From positions 1 through 36,652 of the forward strand of contig CAZAEQ010000042.1 in assembly GCA_964484185.1 (NCBI GenBank): a stretch of DNA of 36,652 nucleotides, written 5' to 3'. The translations under genes and the position numbers were made by a program. This DNA comes from F1-120-MAGs238 sp964484185 (GTDB lineage Bacteria; Planctomycetota; Phycisphaerae; Phycisphaerales; UBA1924). Below, piece by piece: positions 7,961 through 17,733 of this stretch (position 1 is its first letter; each line of letters starts with the position of its first letter). The notes beneath the pieces were generated by a model. It had not been told where the DNA came from, searched no databases, and saw nothing but the letters and a program-made list of their open reading frames with translations.

Positions 7961-8929
7961 TCACTCTCCTTCAAAGAACCGCTTCATTCTATCACGCGTT
8001 AGACCGGACTGCCCCTCGGTGGAACCAATTGTCAACAATTGCTGCGTGGCTTTACCACTGGAATCATCCATTTCCAGGCAGTGTTCGTTCTTGAGCTCGA
8101 TTCGTTCATAGACCGGCTCTCCTTGGATTACCTTTACCAATCGCCTCAATGTTTCATGAGAAATCATGGAATTCGAGTCGATAAGCGTACCCGCCAAATC
8201 ATCGCCCCATCCCCATAGTCCCCGGCGCAGCGACTTTTGATGCACCGCTTGCGAACTTAAGCTCTTACGTGGGGTAGATACCGACAGCAAGCGAATCTTC
8301 CCGGAGTCGACTTTGAGCGTGTGCAGTGCTTCGATCAATCCGAGCATTGCGGGATGATTGGCCAGAACCCCGCCGTCGCAAAACGTCTCTATTGCGGTAG
8401 AAACTGGATTGGGAATATTTACAAGCGGCAAGACGATCGGAGCCGCCGAACTTGCCATAGCTATGTCAACGAGTCGATACTTGCTGTGCGCCGTGAGGCC
8501 GGCGGCGTGGTCGGTCTTAAACACGCGCGGCCGCCCGGTAGTAAGGCAGAATGCCGGTACCATCACGTACTTGCCTCTGGCACTAAGGTCCCCCAGTGTC
8601 GTCTCACCGAAGAGTTCGAACAAACACCTGTATAACTCCTCGTTCCCGTAAGTCGAGCGCGCAAGACTCCAGGCAATTTTCGGCCATTTCCACAATCGGC
8701 TTATTGACGAGGGAAATACCTGAGCGCCAAGCAACTTGTAGAGCTCAACAACCTCACTCGCGCTCTTGCCGCTCGCCAACGCCAGCGCGATAATCGATCC
8801 GGTACTCGTCCCACAAAACATTTCAAACCGATCGCTACATTTAGCATTGAAGTGACGCTCCATTTCATGAAGAAATGCTGCCGTCGCCAATCCGAGATAC
8901 CCGCCGCCATCAAGGCTGAGAATTCGCAT
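7961..8929 (-). CDS. capV: CBASS effector CapV, patatin-like phospholipase
   Basis: This 322-aa patatin-family phospholipase is the expected effector of the operon. It has the oxyanion motif DGGGYLG at 7-13, the nucleophile elbow GTSTG with Ser42, and the catalytic Asp185 in DGGVLANHP, so the Ser-Asp dyad is intact. In CBASS such enzymes are switched on by the cyclic nucleotide and degrade the inner membrane, killing the infected cell. It is the first gene of the operon, 3 bp before the CD-NTase start, and its promoter must lie in the divergent region 8930-9183. No signal peptide or membrane segment is seen, as expected for a soluble cytoplasmic enzyme. Confidence 0.93.
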   Translation of the reverse strand: MRILSLDGGGYLGLATAAFLHEMERHFNAKCSDRFEMFCGTSTGSIIALALASGKSASEVVELYKLLGAQVFPSSISRLWKWPKIAWSLARSTYGNEELYRCLFELFGETTLGDLSARGKYVMVPAFCLTTGRPRVFKTDHAAGLTAHSKYRLVDIAMASSAAPIVLPLVNIPNPVSTAIETFCDGGVLANHPAMLGLIEALHTLKVDSGKIRLLSVSTPRKSLSSQAVHQKSLRRGLWGWGDDLAGTLIDSNSMISHETLRRLVKVIQGEPVYERIELKNEHCLEMDDSSGKATQQLLTIGSTEGQSGLTRDRMKRFFEGE

Positions 8930-9183
8930 TAATACATGGCCCTCGCGCTATAGATCGATTCTACTCTCCGCCGTTAGCGGTAAACCGTTGTTTGATTGCT
9001 ACCGATCACCATTCGATGCCCAGCAATCCGAACAAATAGTGACCAGTTCACGGCCGACATGCACAGGGTGTTTACCCTTTGAACCGGCGTAGAACGCGAT
9101 AAACTTATCACTTTTCGCATTTAATGAAAACGCAAATACTCAATTTGTCGTTAGACTGTGCCTCAACCCCATGAGGAACGTCT
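8930..9183. promoter_or_regulatory. Divergent promoter region between capV and the AAA+ gene
   Basis: The 254-bp gap separates two outward-facing genes and must contain both promoters. It is clearly more A+T rich than the plasmid-type genes. A small hairpin GGGT-GTTT-ACCC lies at about 9068-9079. GAGGAA at 9173-9178 is the ribosome-binding site for the GTG at 9184. I cannot fix -10/-35 boxes with confidence. Confidence 0.5.
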
Positions 9184-11898
9184 GTGAATAAGCTAACGGC
9201 CTTGGTGCTTGGCGACTGGCATTACGATTCTTACCGCGTGGGCAAACGCGGGCGAACTGTCGCAAATGTCGTATCTGGCGCAAATTTTTTGACGCATCTA
9301 CTGCAGTCACTGGCCAAAGATGGCCCCTTGTCGCACTGGGGCATTGAATCATGGCTACCAAGTGACCCAACTGATAACCCGCGAGTTTGGGGACTTGAGG
9401 AATTCAATCGCAATGAAGGATCTCCCGCCTACAGAATCCGAGGAGATCAATTTAGTGGCAGCATCGACCTGAAGTCCCCTAAATCGCGTGTAGTCGCGGC
9501 ATATCGGGCGGCGCCCATCAACGACACTTCCGCGCTCGATACCATGATAATTCATGATTCAAGCAACGGCCATGCGTGGTGCACTGAAACTACGACTCAA
9601 GTTCTGACCAGCTTTATCACCGACAAATGCAAGGTACCGCTAAATGCCAACCGCAATCAATTGCCGTGTATTTGGTTCATGCCAAAGTCGCTGCCGACAG
9701 TACGCTTGCATGCGTATCGCTCGCCCGTTCCGTGCGACAACTCAATTTGGAAACTCCTCGCCGATCCAAACATTGCCGGCCGCACTTGTGTAATCACAAG
9801 CGCAAACGAGCTGAGACGATGCGATTCCGCAGTCAGTACCAGGTTGTCATGGGAGCAAAGCGTCGAGGACTTCATGACGGATCTGCACACCTTTCCGCCA
9901 ATGCAGTGCCTATCTCGCTTTGCACACTTGATCGTTCGGTTTGGTCATACAGGAATATTGCATATTCGAAATGTAGATGGACGACAACTGGTACGATTTA
10001 CATTGGCTCCTACCGCCAAACACAGCATCTTTAGAGACCCTGTAGACGAGGGACGCGTGATTGGCAAGTCCACAGTAATTCTTGCTTCACTCCTGAGTCT
10101 TTTTGGGTCACGCAATGACCATCCCAACGGCGCCGATATTGAGTCCGCTCTACGGCACGGATTGTACGCCACTATGCATCTTTTCAAACAGGGTTTTCCA
10201 GATCCTCGAGCGTACAGAACTTCTAAAGTTTTTCTTGCCCGCTATTTCGCGCCTCTTTTGTCTAAATCGCTGTTCGACGCAAAGCAGATCACTTCTGATC
10301 CAGACGAGGCATGTCATACCATCACAATTCCCACCAGAGTGGTTGAACGCCCCGCCGGTCGAATGACAGATCCGTCTTCAGATTGGGAAATACTCCGCGA
10401 ACAATTGAATATTGGCGATGATGATGCTCGAAGCGGGAATGGCTTGTCACGCATCAATATTGCACTTGCAATGGTTCGCTACGGCTACAAGTTCGTCCTC
10501 AATCGTGACTTTCCAGATACAGTCGTCAGCGACCTCATCAAACCACCAAAGACATCCACCGATATTTTGCTGAACGTCAAATACTTGCTTCAACGCCCGT
10601 CCTGTAGTGTTGCCGCAGAAGAAGTACTCGATCACATCACACTTGCACCCGGCAGAAGCCCTCTCTTTCCGCAGCCTGGCATGACGCTACTTGGACAACC
10701 TCACGCAGCACGTAAGTTAGTGGTCCCAATCGGTGCTTTTCAAAACCTTGTCACCGCCGAACGCGCCGAAATGGAGAGCTTCAGGAGTATCCGCAATCTG
10801 TTGAAGCGGCATTTTGATTATTGGAGTCAGCGACTTGATTGGAAGGACGCCACTCCGATCTCGGTTGCCGTCTTTGGTCCGCCAGGATCGGGTAAGTCAT
10901 TTGCCGCAAAACAAATTGCCAAGAGCATTCCAAAGGTCGAACAACAGCTTCGAATCCACGAACTAAATCTCTCACAATTTTCTAAGATCGAAGATTTGCA
11001 TTCCGAACTCGTAAAGCTCTTAAAAGAGTACCCGCCGCTTACACGAACACGCAAAGCAGTAAGTTCTTTGACCATTCCACTCATATTTGTTGATGAGTTT
11101 GATTGTCGTCTGGGCAGCGAGCCATTGGGATGGCTTAAGTACTTCTTGGCCGCTATGCAGGAAGGCACAATGCATACCGCGAAGAAAGTTCTCAAGTTCG
11201 GTCCAACCATTTTCGTATTTGCGGGTGGAATCACTTCAAAATTTGCCAGCTTCGATCCGTCATCTCGCGCGGAGATCCAAGAGGACTCCCTCGATCCACA
11301 GGAGCTTCGGCGATCAATGGACGTATTTAGGAATGCCAAAGGAACAGATTTTGTGAGCCGTCTTCGTGGGCATGTCGATATCAAATCTGTGTCACGCGCG
11401 GCAGGAATGTCCAAGCCGATGATTCGTCGAGCTCTCATACTTCGGGGCTTGGTTGAAAAAGACGACCGTCTCATGAACTCCCTAGAGGTACCGTTAAATG
11501 GCGACAAGAAAAAGCTTGTAAGGGAGTGTGCAGTTCACGAGGACATAATCTATGCGTTGCTTACCGCAGATCGGTTCCGCCATGGAGCGCGTTCTATGGA
11601 GGCTATTTTGTCAATGTGCAATCCGTTTGACGAGTTCATTCGCCATGCGTCTCTTCCATCAAGGGTCCAGCTCGGCATGCACGTTGATCCAGATGAATTC
11701 TTGACGCGAGTACATCGCAGTAGGTTTCGCAGGTGTGCCGCAAAGGCAATGATTTCCGGTTCCGACGAAGAGGTGACGCCCAGTACAAAGTCCGCGCCGG
11801 AACAGTTGCCTTCAGCCAAAGTTGTTCCGGACGATTTAAATAAAATTGCTACAGTGAAGAAACCCAAGAAGAAACGAACAAAGGCCCGCGTGCGATGA
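9184..11898 (+). CDS. Large AAA+ ATPase with an N-terminal domain possibly of sugar-kinase (PfkB) fold
   Basis: The product is 904 aa, from GTG 9184 with GAGGAA 5 nt upstream. The C-terminal third is an AAA+ ATPase: Walker A GPPGSGKS at 565-572, and Walker B PLIFVDEFD at about 632-640. A pattern near the end of the ATPase (HEDIIYALLTADRFRHGARSMEAIL) follows a possible winged-helix stretch (SRAAGMSKPMIRRALILRGLV). The N-terminal ~350 residues begin ALVLGDWHYDSYRVGKRGRT and later have FAHLIVRFGHTGILHI and a Gly/Ser-rich helix start near EGRVIGKSTVILASLLSLF. These placements resemble a degenerate PfkB-type kinase without its catalytic Gly-Ala-Gly-Asp; this is inference from pattern only. The tail is Lys/Arg rich. 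It is divergent from capV, so it may be an independent defence gene or an accessory to CBASS. Confidence 0.8.
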   Translation: MNKLTALVLGDWHYDSYRVGKRGRTVANVVSGANFLTHLLQSLAKDGPLSHWGIESWLPSDPTDNPRVWGLEEFNRNEGSPAYRIRGDQFSGSIDLKSPKSRVVAAYRAAPINDTSALDTMIIHDSSNGHAWCTETTTQVLTSFITDKCKVPLNANRNQLPCIWFMPKSLPTVRLHAYRSPVPCDNSIWKLLADPNIAGRTCVITSANELRRCDSAVSTRLSWEQSVEDFMTDLHTFPPMQCLSRFAHLIVRFGHTGILHIRNVDGRQLVRFTLAPTAKHSIFRDPVDEGRVIGKSTVILASLLSLFGSRNDHPNGADIESALRHGLYATMHLFKQGFPDPRAYRTSKVFLARYFAPLLSKSLFDAKQITSDPDEACHTITIPTRVVERPAGRMTDPSSDWEILREQLNIGDDDARSGNGLSRINIALAMVRYGYKFVLNRDFPDTVVSDLIKPPKTSTDILLNVKYLLQRPSCSVAAEEVLDHITLAPGRSPLFPQPGMTLLGQPHAARKLVVPIGAFQNLVTAERAEMESFRSIRNLLKRHFDYWSQRLDWKDATPISVAVFGPPGSGKSFAAKQIAKSIPKVEQQLRIHELNLSQFSKIEDLHSELVKLLKEYPPLTRTRKAVSSLTIPLIFVDEFDCRLGSEPLGWLKYFLAAMQEGTMHTAKKVLKFGPTIFVFAGGITSKFASFDPSSRAEIQEDSLDPQELRRSMDVFRNAKGTDFVSRLRGHVDIKSVSRAAGMSKPMIRRALILRGLVEKDDRLMNSLEVPLNGDKKKLVRECAVHEDIIYALLTADRFRHGARSMEAILSMCNPFDEFIRHASLPSRVQLGMHVDPDEFLTRVHRSRFRRCAAKAMISGSDEEVTPSTKSAPEQLPSAKVVPDDLNKIATVKKPKKKRTKARVR

Positions 11899-11928
11899 CA
11901 GAATTTAGGACTTCGCAGCCTCGGGGCG

Positions 11929-12309
11929 CTACTTGTTGCTGGCTCGACTGACCGATTCCATTTCGCCCCGCATGTACATCCGTAGAAAAGACGATGGCAT
12001 ATTGTCCAAGCTTCCTTCGGCGGCAGCTTCCCTCATGGCTTCTCTGATAAAATCTTGCACAAATGTCGGGAGACCGTCGAAGTACCGCTTTGGTTCCGCT
12101 TTCATGAGAAACTCTTGCTCATCCGAAGTAAGCATAGACGTATAATGTCTTGTAATATCTATCGGCCCATTCTTAATTTCCCATTCAATACGAAAATCTT
12201 CGAGCTTCCTCCGAAGCTGACGTGTGGCAAAATAACACACCAGTTCGGCGATTGTTTTCTCGCCTTTGCTACGTTTGGGTCCGTCCATCTTACTTGCATG
12301 TCCACTCAT
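11929..12309 (-). CDS. Small protein of unknown function
   Basis: From the ATG at 12309 the product is about 126 aa; a TTG at 12351 would give 140 aa. Neither start has a clear ribosome-binding site. The body is helical and charged, with normal codon use (KTIAELVCYFATRQLRRKLEDF, later FVQDFIREAMREAAAEGS), which favours a real gene. I do not recognise it. It converges on the AAA+ gene (30 bp apart) and lies downstream of the methylase-helicase gene on the same strand, across 239 bp that show nothing else. Confidence 0.45.
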   Translation of the reverse strand: MSGHASKMDGPKRSKGEKTIAELVCYFATRQLRRKLEDFRIEWEIKNGPIDITRHYTSMLTSDEQEFLMKAEPKRYFDGLPTFVQDFIREAMREAAAEGSLDNMPSSFLRMYMRGEMESVSRASNK

Positions 12310-12547
12310 GGCATCGGCATCGGCAGAATCCGCTTTCCCCTTGCCGTCCAATCTTGGGTCCCCGCTCGATTCCTTTCAACGAAGTCCGACAATTGTTCTG
12401 AACAACGCATCACAACCTCGTATTTTGATGATTCTAACGACTAATACGGCGCACCCCCAAATATGGGCATGCCTCGTCAGCTTTGTCAACCAGAGATTTT
12501 CCTCGCAAACATTTGGAATTCTCTCACGAACACTTGAAAGTTTGGAC

Positions 12548-15500
12548 TCACTTCAGAGTCGACTGTACGTCCAAATGACTTTTCTGACGTTCCGCCGTGA
12601 TGCGTTCCTGGAACGTCAAAGGCAGCGTGGCGGTTGAAGTCTGATTTGGTTCTGGTGCGACGTCGCGCTCAACCGCCTGATCTGACGTTCGGGGTGCGGT
12701 GGTCCGGCGGCGGATACGTGTGGTGACCGGTTCCTCAGCGGAAGAGTGCTTTTGCCGGATGCGTTGCGGCGTGACGTCGATATTGTTCGCGGCCTTGAGT
12801 GCTTTAATGCGGTCGGCGAGCTCGGGAATACTCGGCCCATCCCGTTTGCTTGGTTCATGGCGTGTACCGGAAAGACCGGTCTTGAGCTGGTGACGCAAGT
12901 CGGTGAGTTCGGCCAGGTAAGCATCAAGAGTAAAGGGCTTGCCGAGCCGTGCCCGATTGTCCCGAAGCTGGCCTTCCGCAATGGTAATCTTTTGTTTCGC
13001 CCGCTCGCATTCAGAACCGTATTCGCTTGCCAGACGTTCCACTGCGTTCAGGACAGCACGCGGCCCCTGATGTTCTCGCGATAACATTATCTCCCGTGTG
13101 GTTGCGCCTTCCAGATACACCTCGGGCGGGAACTGCGTGTGCAGCACGATGCCAAAACGCAGCCCGCGATAGCTGCCAAGCGCCACACGGCTCGCCTCGC
13201 CGACATTCTTCGGCAAGGCATCGAGCTTGACGCCGAGAATTGCGGCCAAGCCTTCACGTGGATAAGTACGCCCACCGATGGCGATGGGATCGGCGGCATG
13301 AGCGCTCGCGGTCGCCTCGTCTGCCGAAAGTTTGGACAACCATTCGGATTGGCCAGTGATGACCTCCGGCAAGTCGCGGACGCTGCGACGGGCGACGTAT
13401 TGCTCATCGAGGTGGTTTTTCTTGAGAAGCGCGAGTCGTTGCAATTCAGCGTCGGCCTCGGCAAGCGTGAGGACGGCGGGATTGCCTGATGCAATCGCCT
13501 TGACCTCGGCATAGGAGAGTTCCTGACCGCCGATATCCTCGGCGCGCCGGGCGGCATTGTCGCCGGTTATGACCTGACCGATGAACCGGGCCTTGGTCTC
13601 AAGCGCTTGCCACATATAGGCATCGAAGGAACCTTCGGTGACATAGCGGTAGATCGCCACTTCCTTGTTCTCGTTTCCCTGGCGAAGAATGCGGCCATCG
13701 CGTTGTTCGACTTCGGCGGGCTTCCACGGCGCATCAAGATGATGTAGCGCAACCAGGCGTTTCTGGACGTTGGTGCCGGTGCCCATTTTCTGTGTGCTGC
13801 CGAGCAGGATGCGGACGGAACCCTGGCGCACTTTTTCAAAGAGCGCCTGCTTTTTGGCGTCCGTTTCGGCATCGCCGATGGCAGCGATCTGCTCGCGGGG
13901 GATTCCGTGGGCCACGAGCTTGCGAACGATTTCCTCGTAAGGCGAGTAACCCCAATTGGTCGGATTGACTCCCATGTCGGAAAAGATCATCTGCGTACCG
14001 CGCGTAGCGCTCGTCCGCTCCCAAATCGCCGCGACGTTTTCGACAAGGCGATTTACTTTCGAGCCGGAAAAATCCGGTGCGGTGGACGACAACATGCGTG
14101 CATCTGTGGCCAGCTTGCGTCCATCGGTGGTGATGGCGAGGGCATTGTCTTCGCGTGGGTCTACCTTCTGTGATCGTAAGCGTTCGTAACGTTCAACCAG
14201 TTCGTCCTGGAGCAGTCGCTGTTCCTCGGACATCGGGCAGGCAACGATGATCGGCTTACCGGTTTCCAACCGTGGCCGCGGCAGGTTGAGCATCTCGGCG
14301 GTCTGCACATCGGAGAATGCTCGAAACATCTGCTGGAGTTCGGGGAGGTTGGTGAACCGGGCGAAGCGGCTTCGGGGACGCAGACCCTTGCCGTCCGGGG
14401 AAATTTCCATCGTGTCAACGACTTCGCCGAACGTGGCTGCCCAGGCGTCGAAATGTTCCAGTCCCCGGCTTTTAAGTCCCTCGGGGTCAAGGAATCGCTG
14501 CATCGTGTACATCTCAACCATCGTGTTGGAAATCGGCGTGCCTGTGGCGAACGTCACACCGTGCCCGGCATGTTGCTCGCTCAGGTAACGAGCTTTCATG
14601 TACACGTCGAATGCCCGCTCCGAACCGCCGGTCTGGATTCCCGCGACGCGGTCCATCTTGGTTGGGGTCTCCAGGTTCTTAAAGTAATGGGCCTCGTCGA
14701 TGAAGACGTGATCGACGCCGAGTTCGTCGAACTCCAGCCCGTCATCCTTCTTGTCCGTGGCAAGCAAGTCCTCCAGGCGCTCGGCGCGTGCGGCTTTCTG
14801 TTTTTCAATAGTCTTGATGATATTGCGGTTGCCACCTTTTGCTCCCGCGTGCTCGATGAGCAGCGCGTCATATTCCGCGATCTGCTCCAGCAGGAATCGT
14901 TTCTGATAGTCGCGCGACATGCCGATGCGTTCAAAGCTGCTGTGGGTGACGATAATGCCGTCCCACTCGCCGCTGGCGATCTTGGCCGTGAGAAATTTGC
15001 GACGCTCGCGGGTCAGATCTTCCTTGGCGGCGACGAGCAGCTTGGCATTGGGATAAAGCTGTATGAACTCGCGGGAGAACTGCTCCAGCAGGTGGTTGGG
15101 GACCACGTACATTGGTTTTTTGATAAGCCCGGCCTGTTTCATCTTCATGCCGGTCGCGGCCATCGTGAACGTCTTGCCGGCACCGACCGTGTGGGCAAGC
15201 AGTGTGTTGCCGGAACTCATGCCGCGCCACACCGCGTCGTTCTGGTGTGGCCGGAGCTTCAGAGCCTGATTCATGCCGGGGAAATCGAGATGGGAACCGT
15301 CAAAGAGGCGGGGACGCAGGTTGTTGTAGATGTAGTTGTAATCACGCACCAACCGCTCGGTGCGGTCGGGATCAGCAAACACCCAGGAGCGAAAGCGTTC
15401 CTTGATGAGCTTCTGTTTTTCCCGAGCGGCGAGCGTTTCTTCCTGGTTTACTACGCGCTCCTCGCCGTCGCCGCGGTCAATGGTGTCATAAATCGTCGGT

Positions 15501-17596
15501 GCCTTCATGTTGAGTGCCAGTTCCAGCAGCCATGCGCCGTTGGCACGGGCGGTTCCGAACTCCGACGATGCCCCCACCGATGCCCTGGCGGAGTAGTTGG
15601 CCTCCATGCTCCAGACAGCGTCCTTCTTCAGATGGGCAACCGGAACGTCGGACGGATTGACACGGAATAGTTCGGCCGTAAAGGCGGCGATGTCATGGGC
15701 TGGTATCCAAGGCGCACCAAGATTGGCGTCGATGTCTCCGGGCAGCACGTCCTCGGGTTGGACAGCGCGGAGTGCGTCGGCGTTGTGGGAATATTCCGGC
15801 CCGGCGCGTTCGGCGGCGGCGAGTTTGTCCCGGACATTGCCGGAGAGATACGCATCGGCGGTCTGCCAGCTTTTCGATTCCGGGTCACAAAAGATCAGGT
15901 CGCCGAGTTCGGCGATGACCTGTTGTTCAGATGTGTGATAGAGAGCAGCGATGAACGGCATGTCCACGGTGCCGCGTTGGTTCAGCGAGACGAGCAATCC
16001 TTCCTCGGCGCTTTTGACGTGGGTGACAGGCGGCGTCTTGCCAACCACGTCCTTGAGCATGATGGCCGCCTTGGTCGCCTTGCCCGTCACTTCGTCGTAG
16101 TCCTCCAGAGACATCACCAGCATGGCGTCGGGGTCTTCGCGGAACTTCACGAGATTGGGCATCCGCCGGATGATGCTGCCGTCGCCGGTTTCGCCAAACG
16201 TCGTCTTATTGACCGGGCCATAGGCGACAACAAACTGGTCGTAGGCACGAGACAACGCGCGGCGCGCCTCATCGCGACTCGCTTCCGGCCAGCCCTCGTT
16301 CTGTGATTGCAGCACGCGGCGGGCGCGGTCGCGCAAGCCCACGAGAGCGGCAAGGCGTTTGCCAACCAGCGAGCCATCAGACTTGAGCGTCGTGGCGCCG
16401 TAGACGACAGGCACTCCCTGGCCGTCCTGCAATTGATGAATGACCTTGTTGTCGCCGATGAACAAGCTTCCCTCGTTGATGTGGCGTTCGGGCGGCGGTG
16501 GCGTGAAGGCGGGAGTTGACGGTTCATGATCCTGTGATGCCCGCCCCGTCTCGAACCGCGGGAGGCGTTGGATGGCTCGTTTCAATTTCGCGGCGAGATC
16601 GCCATTGCCGGTGACGCTGCAACCTTCAGCGCCATAGGGGGTGTCTTTCCGAGTCCAAGTGCCAAGCACCATTTCGGGATGGTTCAGAAAGTAGCGGTTG
16701 ACGGGAACCTTGGTGCCATCGATCTCCAGCGGTGCGACGCCCAGCCAGTCTGGATCGACGTGGTGGGCGGGTGGAGGGGGTTCGCCCCGATCACGCTTGC
16801 GAAAAAAGACGATGTCGGTCACCACCGCGGTTCCTTCCCGCTTGAACGCATCCGAAGGCAGTCGGATCGCTCCTACGAAATCAGCTTTGTCGGCGAGGTA
16901 CTCGCGAATGGCCGCGTTCTGCTTGTCGAGCGTGAAACGGCTGGTCACCAGCGCCATGACGCCACCGGGTTTGAGTGCGTCGATGGACTTGGCGAAGAAA
17001 TAATCGTGGAGTGAGAGCCGCAAACCTTGATAGTCGAGTTTGAGGTCGGCGAACGGCACGTTGCCCACGACGGCGTCGATGCGTCCCGCGGGCAATCGCG
17101 TGTCGCGGAAATTCTCGATGCGGATGTCCTGGTCGGGGTGGAGCGCTTTGGCAATCCGTCCCGAGATGGAATCCATTTCAATGCCGATGTAGTGGGCGCC
17201 GGCTTGGCCGTAGCTCATGAAGTTGCCGGTGCCGCAGCCGGGTTCAAGGATCGTCGCACCCTCTGGTACTCCGAGCTGGCCGATGGCTTCGTGGATTGCT
17301 GTGATGATGGTCGGCGACGTATAAAAAGCGTTAAAGGTGGTTCGCTTGGCGCTGTCATATTCCCATTTTGGGAGGAGCGATTTCAGTTCCTCGCCGAGTG
17401 ATTGCCATCCTGCATCCTTATATGTACCGCTGACTGGATCGGGAAAGATGGAAAGGGCAACCGGACCAAAACCTGAGAAACGCGCGAGGGTCTGTTTTTC
17501 TTCTTCGGTTGCTGGCCGCGCTTCTTGCTCAATGGTCTGGAGGGTGCGAATGGCGGCGATGATGTCGCGGGCCTTGGTCTTCTCCCCGCTCGCCAT
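12548..17596 (-). CDS. Giant DNA adenine methylase-SNF2 helicase fusion (DarB-like)
   Basis: From ATG 17596 this is a 1682-aa protein. An N-terminal N6-adenine methyltransferase has motif I ILEPGCGTGNF at 116-126 and motif IV GNVPFAD at 178-184 (NVPF instead of NPPY, as in plasmid/phage versions). A long middle region leads to a superfamily 2/SNF2 helicase with AHTVGAGKT near 804, HVFIDEAHYF near 965, TFATGTPISNT, and C-terminal GTQ-type motifs LGSTQKMGTGTNVQ and EQRDGRILRQGN near 1300. The C-terminus is coiled-coil-like and Arg rich. Such fusions are carried by plasmids, ICEs and phages (phage P1 DarB is the reference), where they protect element DNA from restriction. The frame stays open to 18169, but that extension overlaps a well-supported gene at 17734-18051, so I do not use it. 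The true start could be a rare codon inside that overlap. Confidence 0.88.
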   Translation of the reverse strand: MASGEKTKARDIIAAIRTLQTIEQEARPATEEEKQTLARFSGFGPVALSIFPDPVSGTYKDAGWQSLGEELKSLLPKWEYDSAKRTTFNAFYTSPTIITAIHEAIGQLGVPEGATILEPGCGTGNFMSYGQAGAHYIGIEMDSISGRIAKALHPDQDIRIENFRDTRLPAGRIDAVVGNVPFADLKLDYQGLRLSLHDYFFAKSIDALKPGGVMALVTSRFTLDKQNAAIREYLADKADFVGAIRLPSDAFKREGTAVVTDIVFFRKRDRGEPPPPAHHVDPDWLGVAPLEIDGTKVPVNRYFLNHPEMVLGTWTRKDTPYGAEGCSVTGNGDLAAKLKRAIQRLPRFETGRASQDHEPSTPAFTPPPPERHINEGSLFIGDNKVIHQLQDGQGVPVVYGATTLKSDGSLVGKRLAALVGLRDRARRVLQSQNEGWPEASRDEARRALSRAYDQFVVAYGPVNKTTFGETGDGSIIRRMPNLVKFREDPDAMLVMSLEDYDEVTGKATKAAIMLKDVVGKTPPVTHVKSAEEGLLVSLNQRGTVDMPFIAALYHTSEQQVIAELGDLIFCDPESKSWQTADAYLSGNVRDKLAAAERAGPEYSHNADALRAVQPEDVLPGDIDANLGAPWIPAHDIAAFTAELFRVNPSDVPVAHLKKDAVWSMEANYSARASVGASSEFGTARANGAWLLELALNMKAPTIYDTIDRGDGEERVVNQEETLAAREKQKLIKERFRSWVFADPDRTERLVRDYNYIYNNLRPRLFDGSHLDFPGMNQALKLRPHQNDAVWRGMSSGNTLLAHTVGAGKTFTMAATGMKMKQAGLIKKPMYVVPNHLLEQFSREFIQLYPNAKLLVAAKEDLTRERRKFLTAKIASGEWDGIIVTHSSFERIGMSRDYQKRFLLEQIAEYDALLIEHAGAKGGNRNIIKTIEKQKAARAERLEDLLATDKKDDGLEFDELGVDHVFIDEAHYFKNLETPTKMDRVAGIQTGGSERAFDVYMKARYLSEQHAGHGVTFATGTPISNTMVEMYTMQRFLDPEGLKSRGLEHFDAWAATFGEVVDTMEISPDGKGLRPRSRFARFTNLPELQQMFRAFSDVQTAEMLNLPRPRLETGKPIIVACPMSEEQRLLQDELVERYERLRSQKVDPREDNALAITTDGRKLATDARMLSSTAPDFSGSKVNRLVENVAAIWERTSATRGTQMIFSDMGVNPTNWGYSPYEEIVRKLVAHGIPREQIAAIGDAETDAKKQALFEKVRQGSVRILLGSTQKMGTGTNVQKRLVALHHLDAPWKPAEVEQRDGRILRQGNENKEVAIYRYVTEGSFDAYMWQALETKARFIGQVITGDNAARRAEDIGGQELSYAEVKAIASGNPAVLTLAEADAELQRLALLKKNHLDEQYVARRSVRDLPEVITGQSEWLSKLSADEATASAHAADPIAIGGRTYPREGLAAILGVKLDALPKNVGEASRVALGSYRGLRFGIVLHTQFPPEVYLEGATTREIMLSREHQGPRAVLNAVERLASEYGSECERAKQKITIAEGQLRDNRARLGKPFTLDAYLAELTDLRHQLKTGLSGTRHEPSKRDGPSIPELADRIKALKAANNIDVTPQRIRQKHSSAEEPVTTRIRRRTTAPRTSDQAVERDVAPEPNQTSTATLPLTFQERITAERQKSHLDVQSTLK

Positions 17597-17733
17597 GCCG
17601 TTGTGGCGGATCGGCTCGTGGTTAGCTGGTGCAGCGTTGCGTTCGGTGGCGGTCGGTTCGGGCGGTGGACCTGTGTCGGTTGGCGGCTGCTCTGGAGGAA
17701 GGTCGAAAAGGCCGGGCCGGCTTTGTGACGCCC

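Noticed and set aside
14453..15670. 405-aa open frame on the + strand
   Set aside because: It lies entirely antisense to the helicase part of the giant methylase-helicase gene, whose motifs are unmistakable; high GC explains the long shadow frame.
12548..17596. Reading the methylase-helicase as a type I/III restriction subunit or a BREX/DISARM component
   Set aside because: The fused methylase (NVPF) plus SNF2 helicase with ArdC and small element genes nearby matches the mobile-element DarB-like layout, and no BREX or DISARM partner genes are adjacent.
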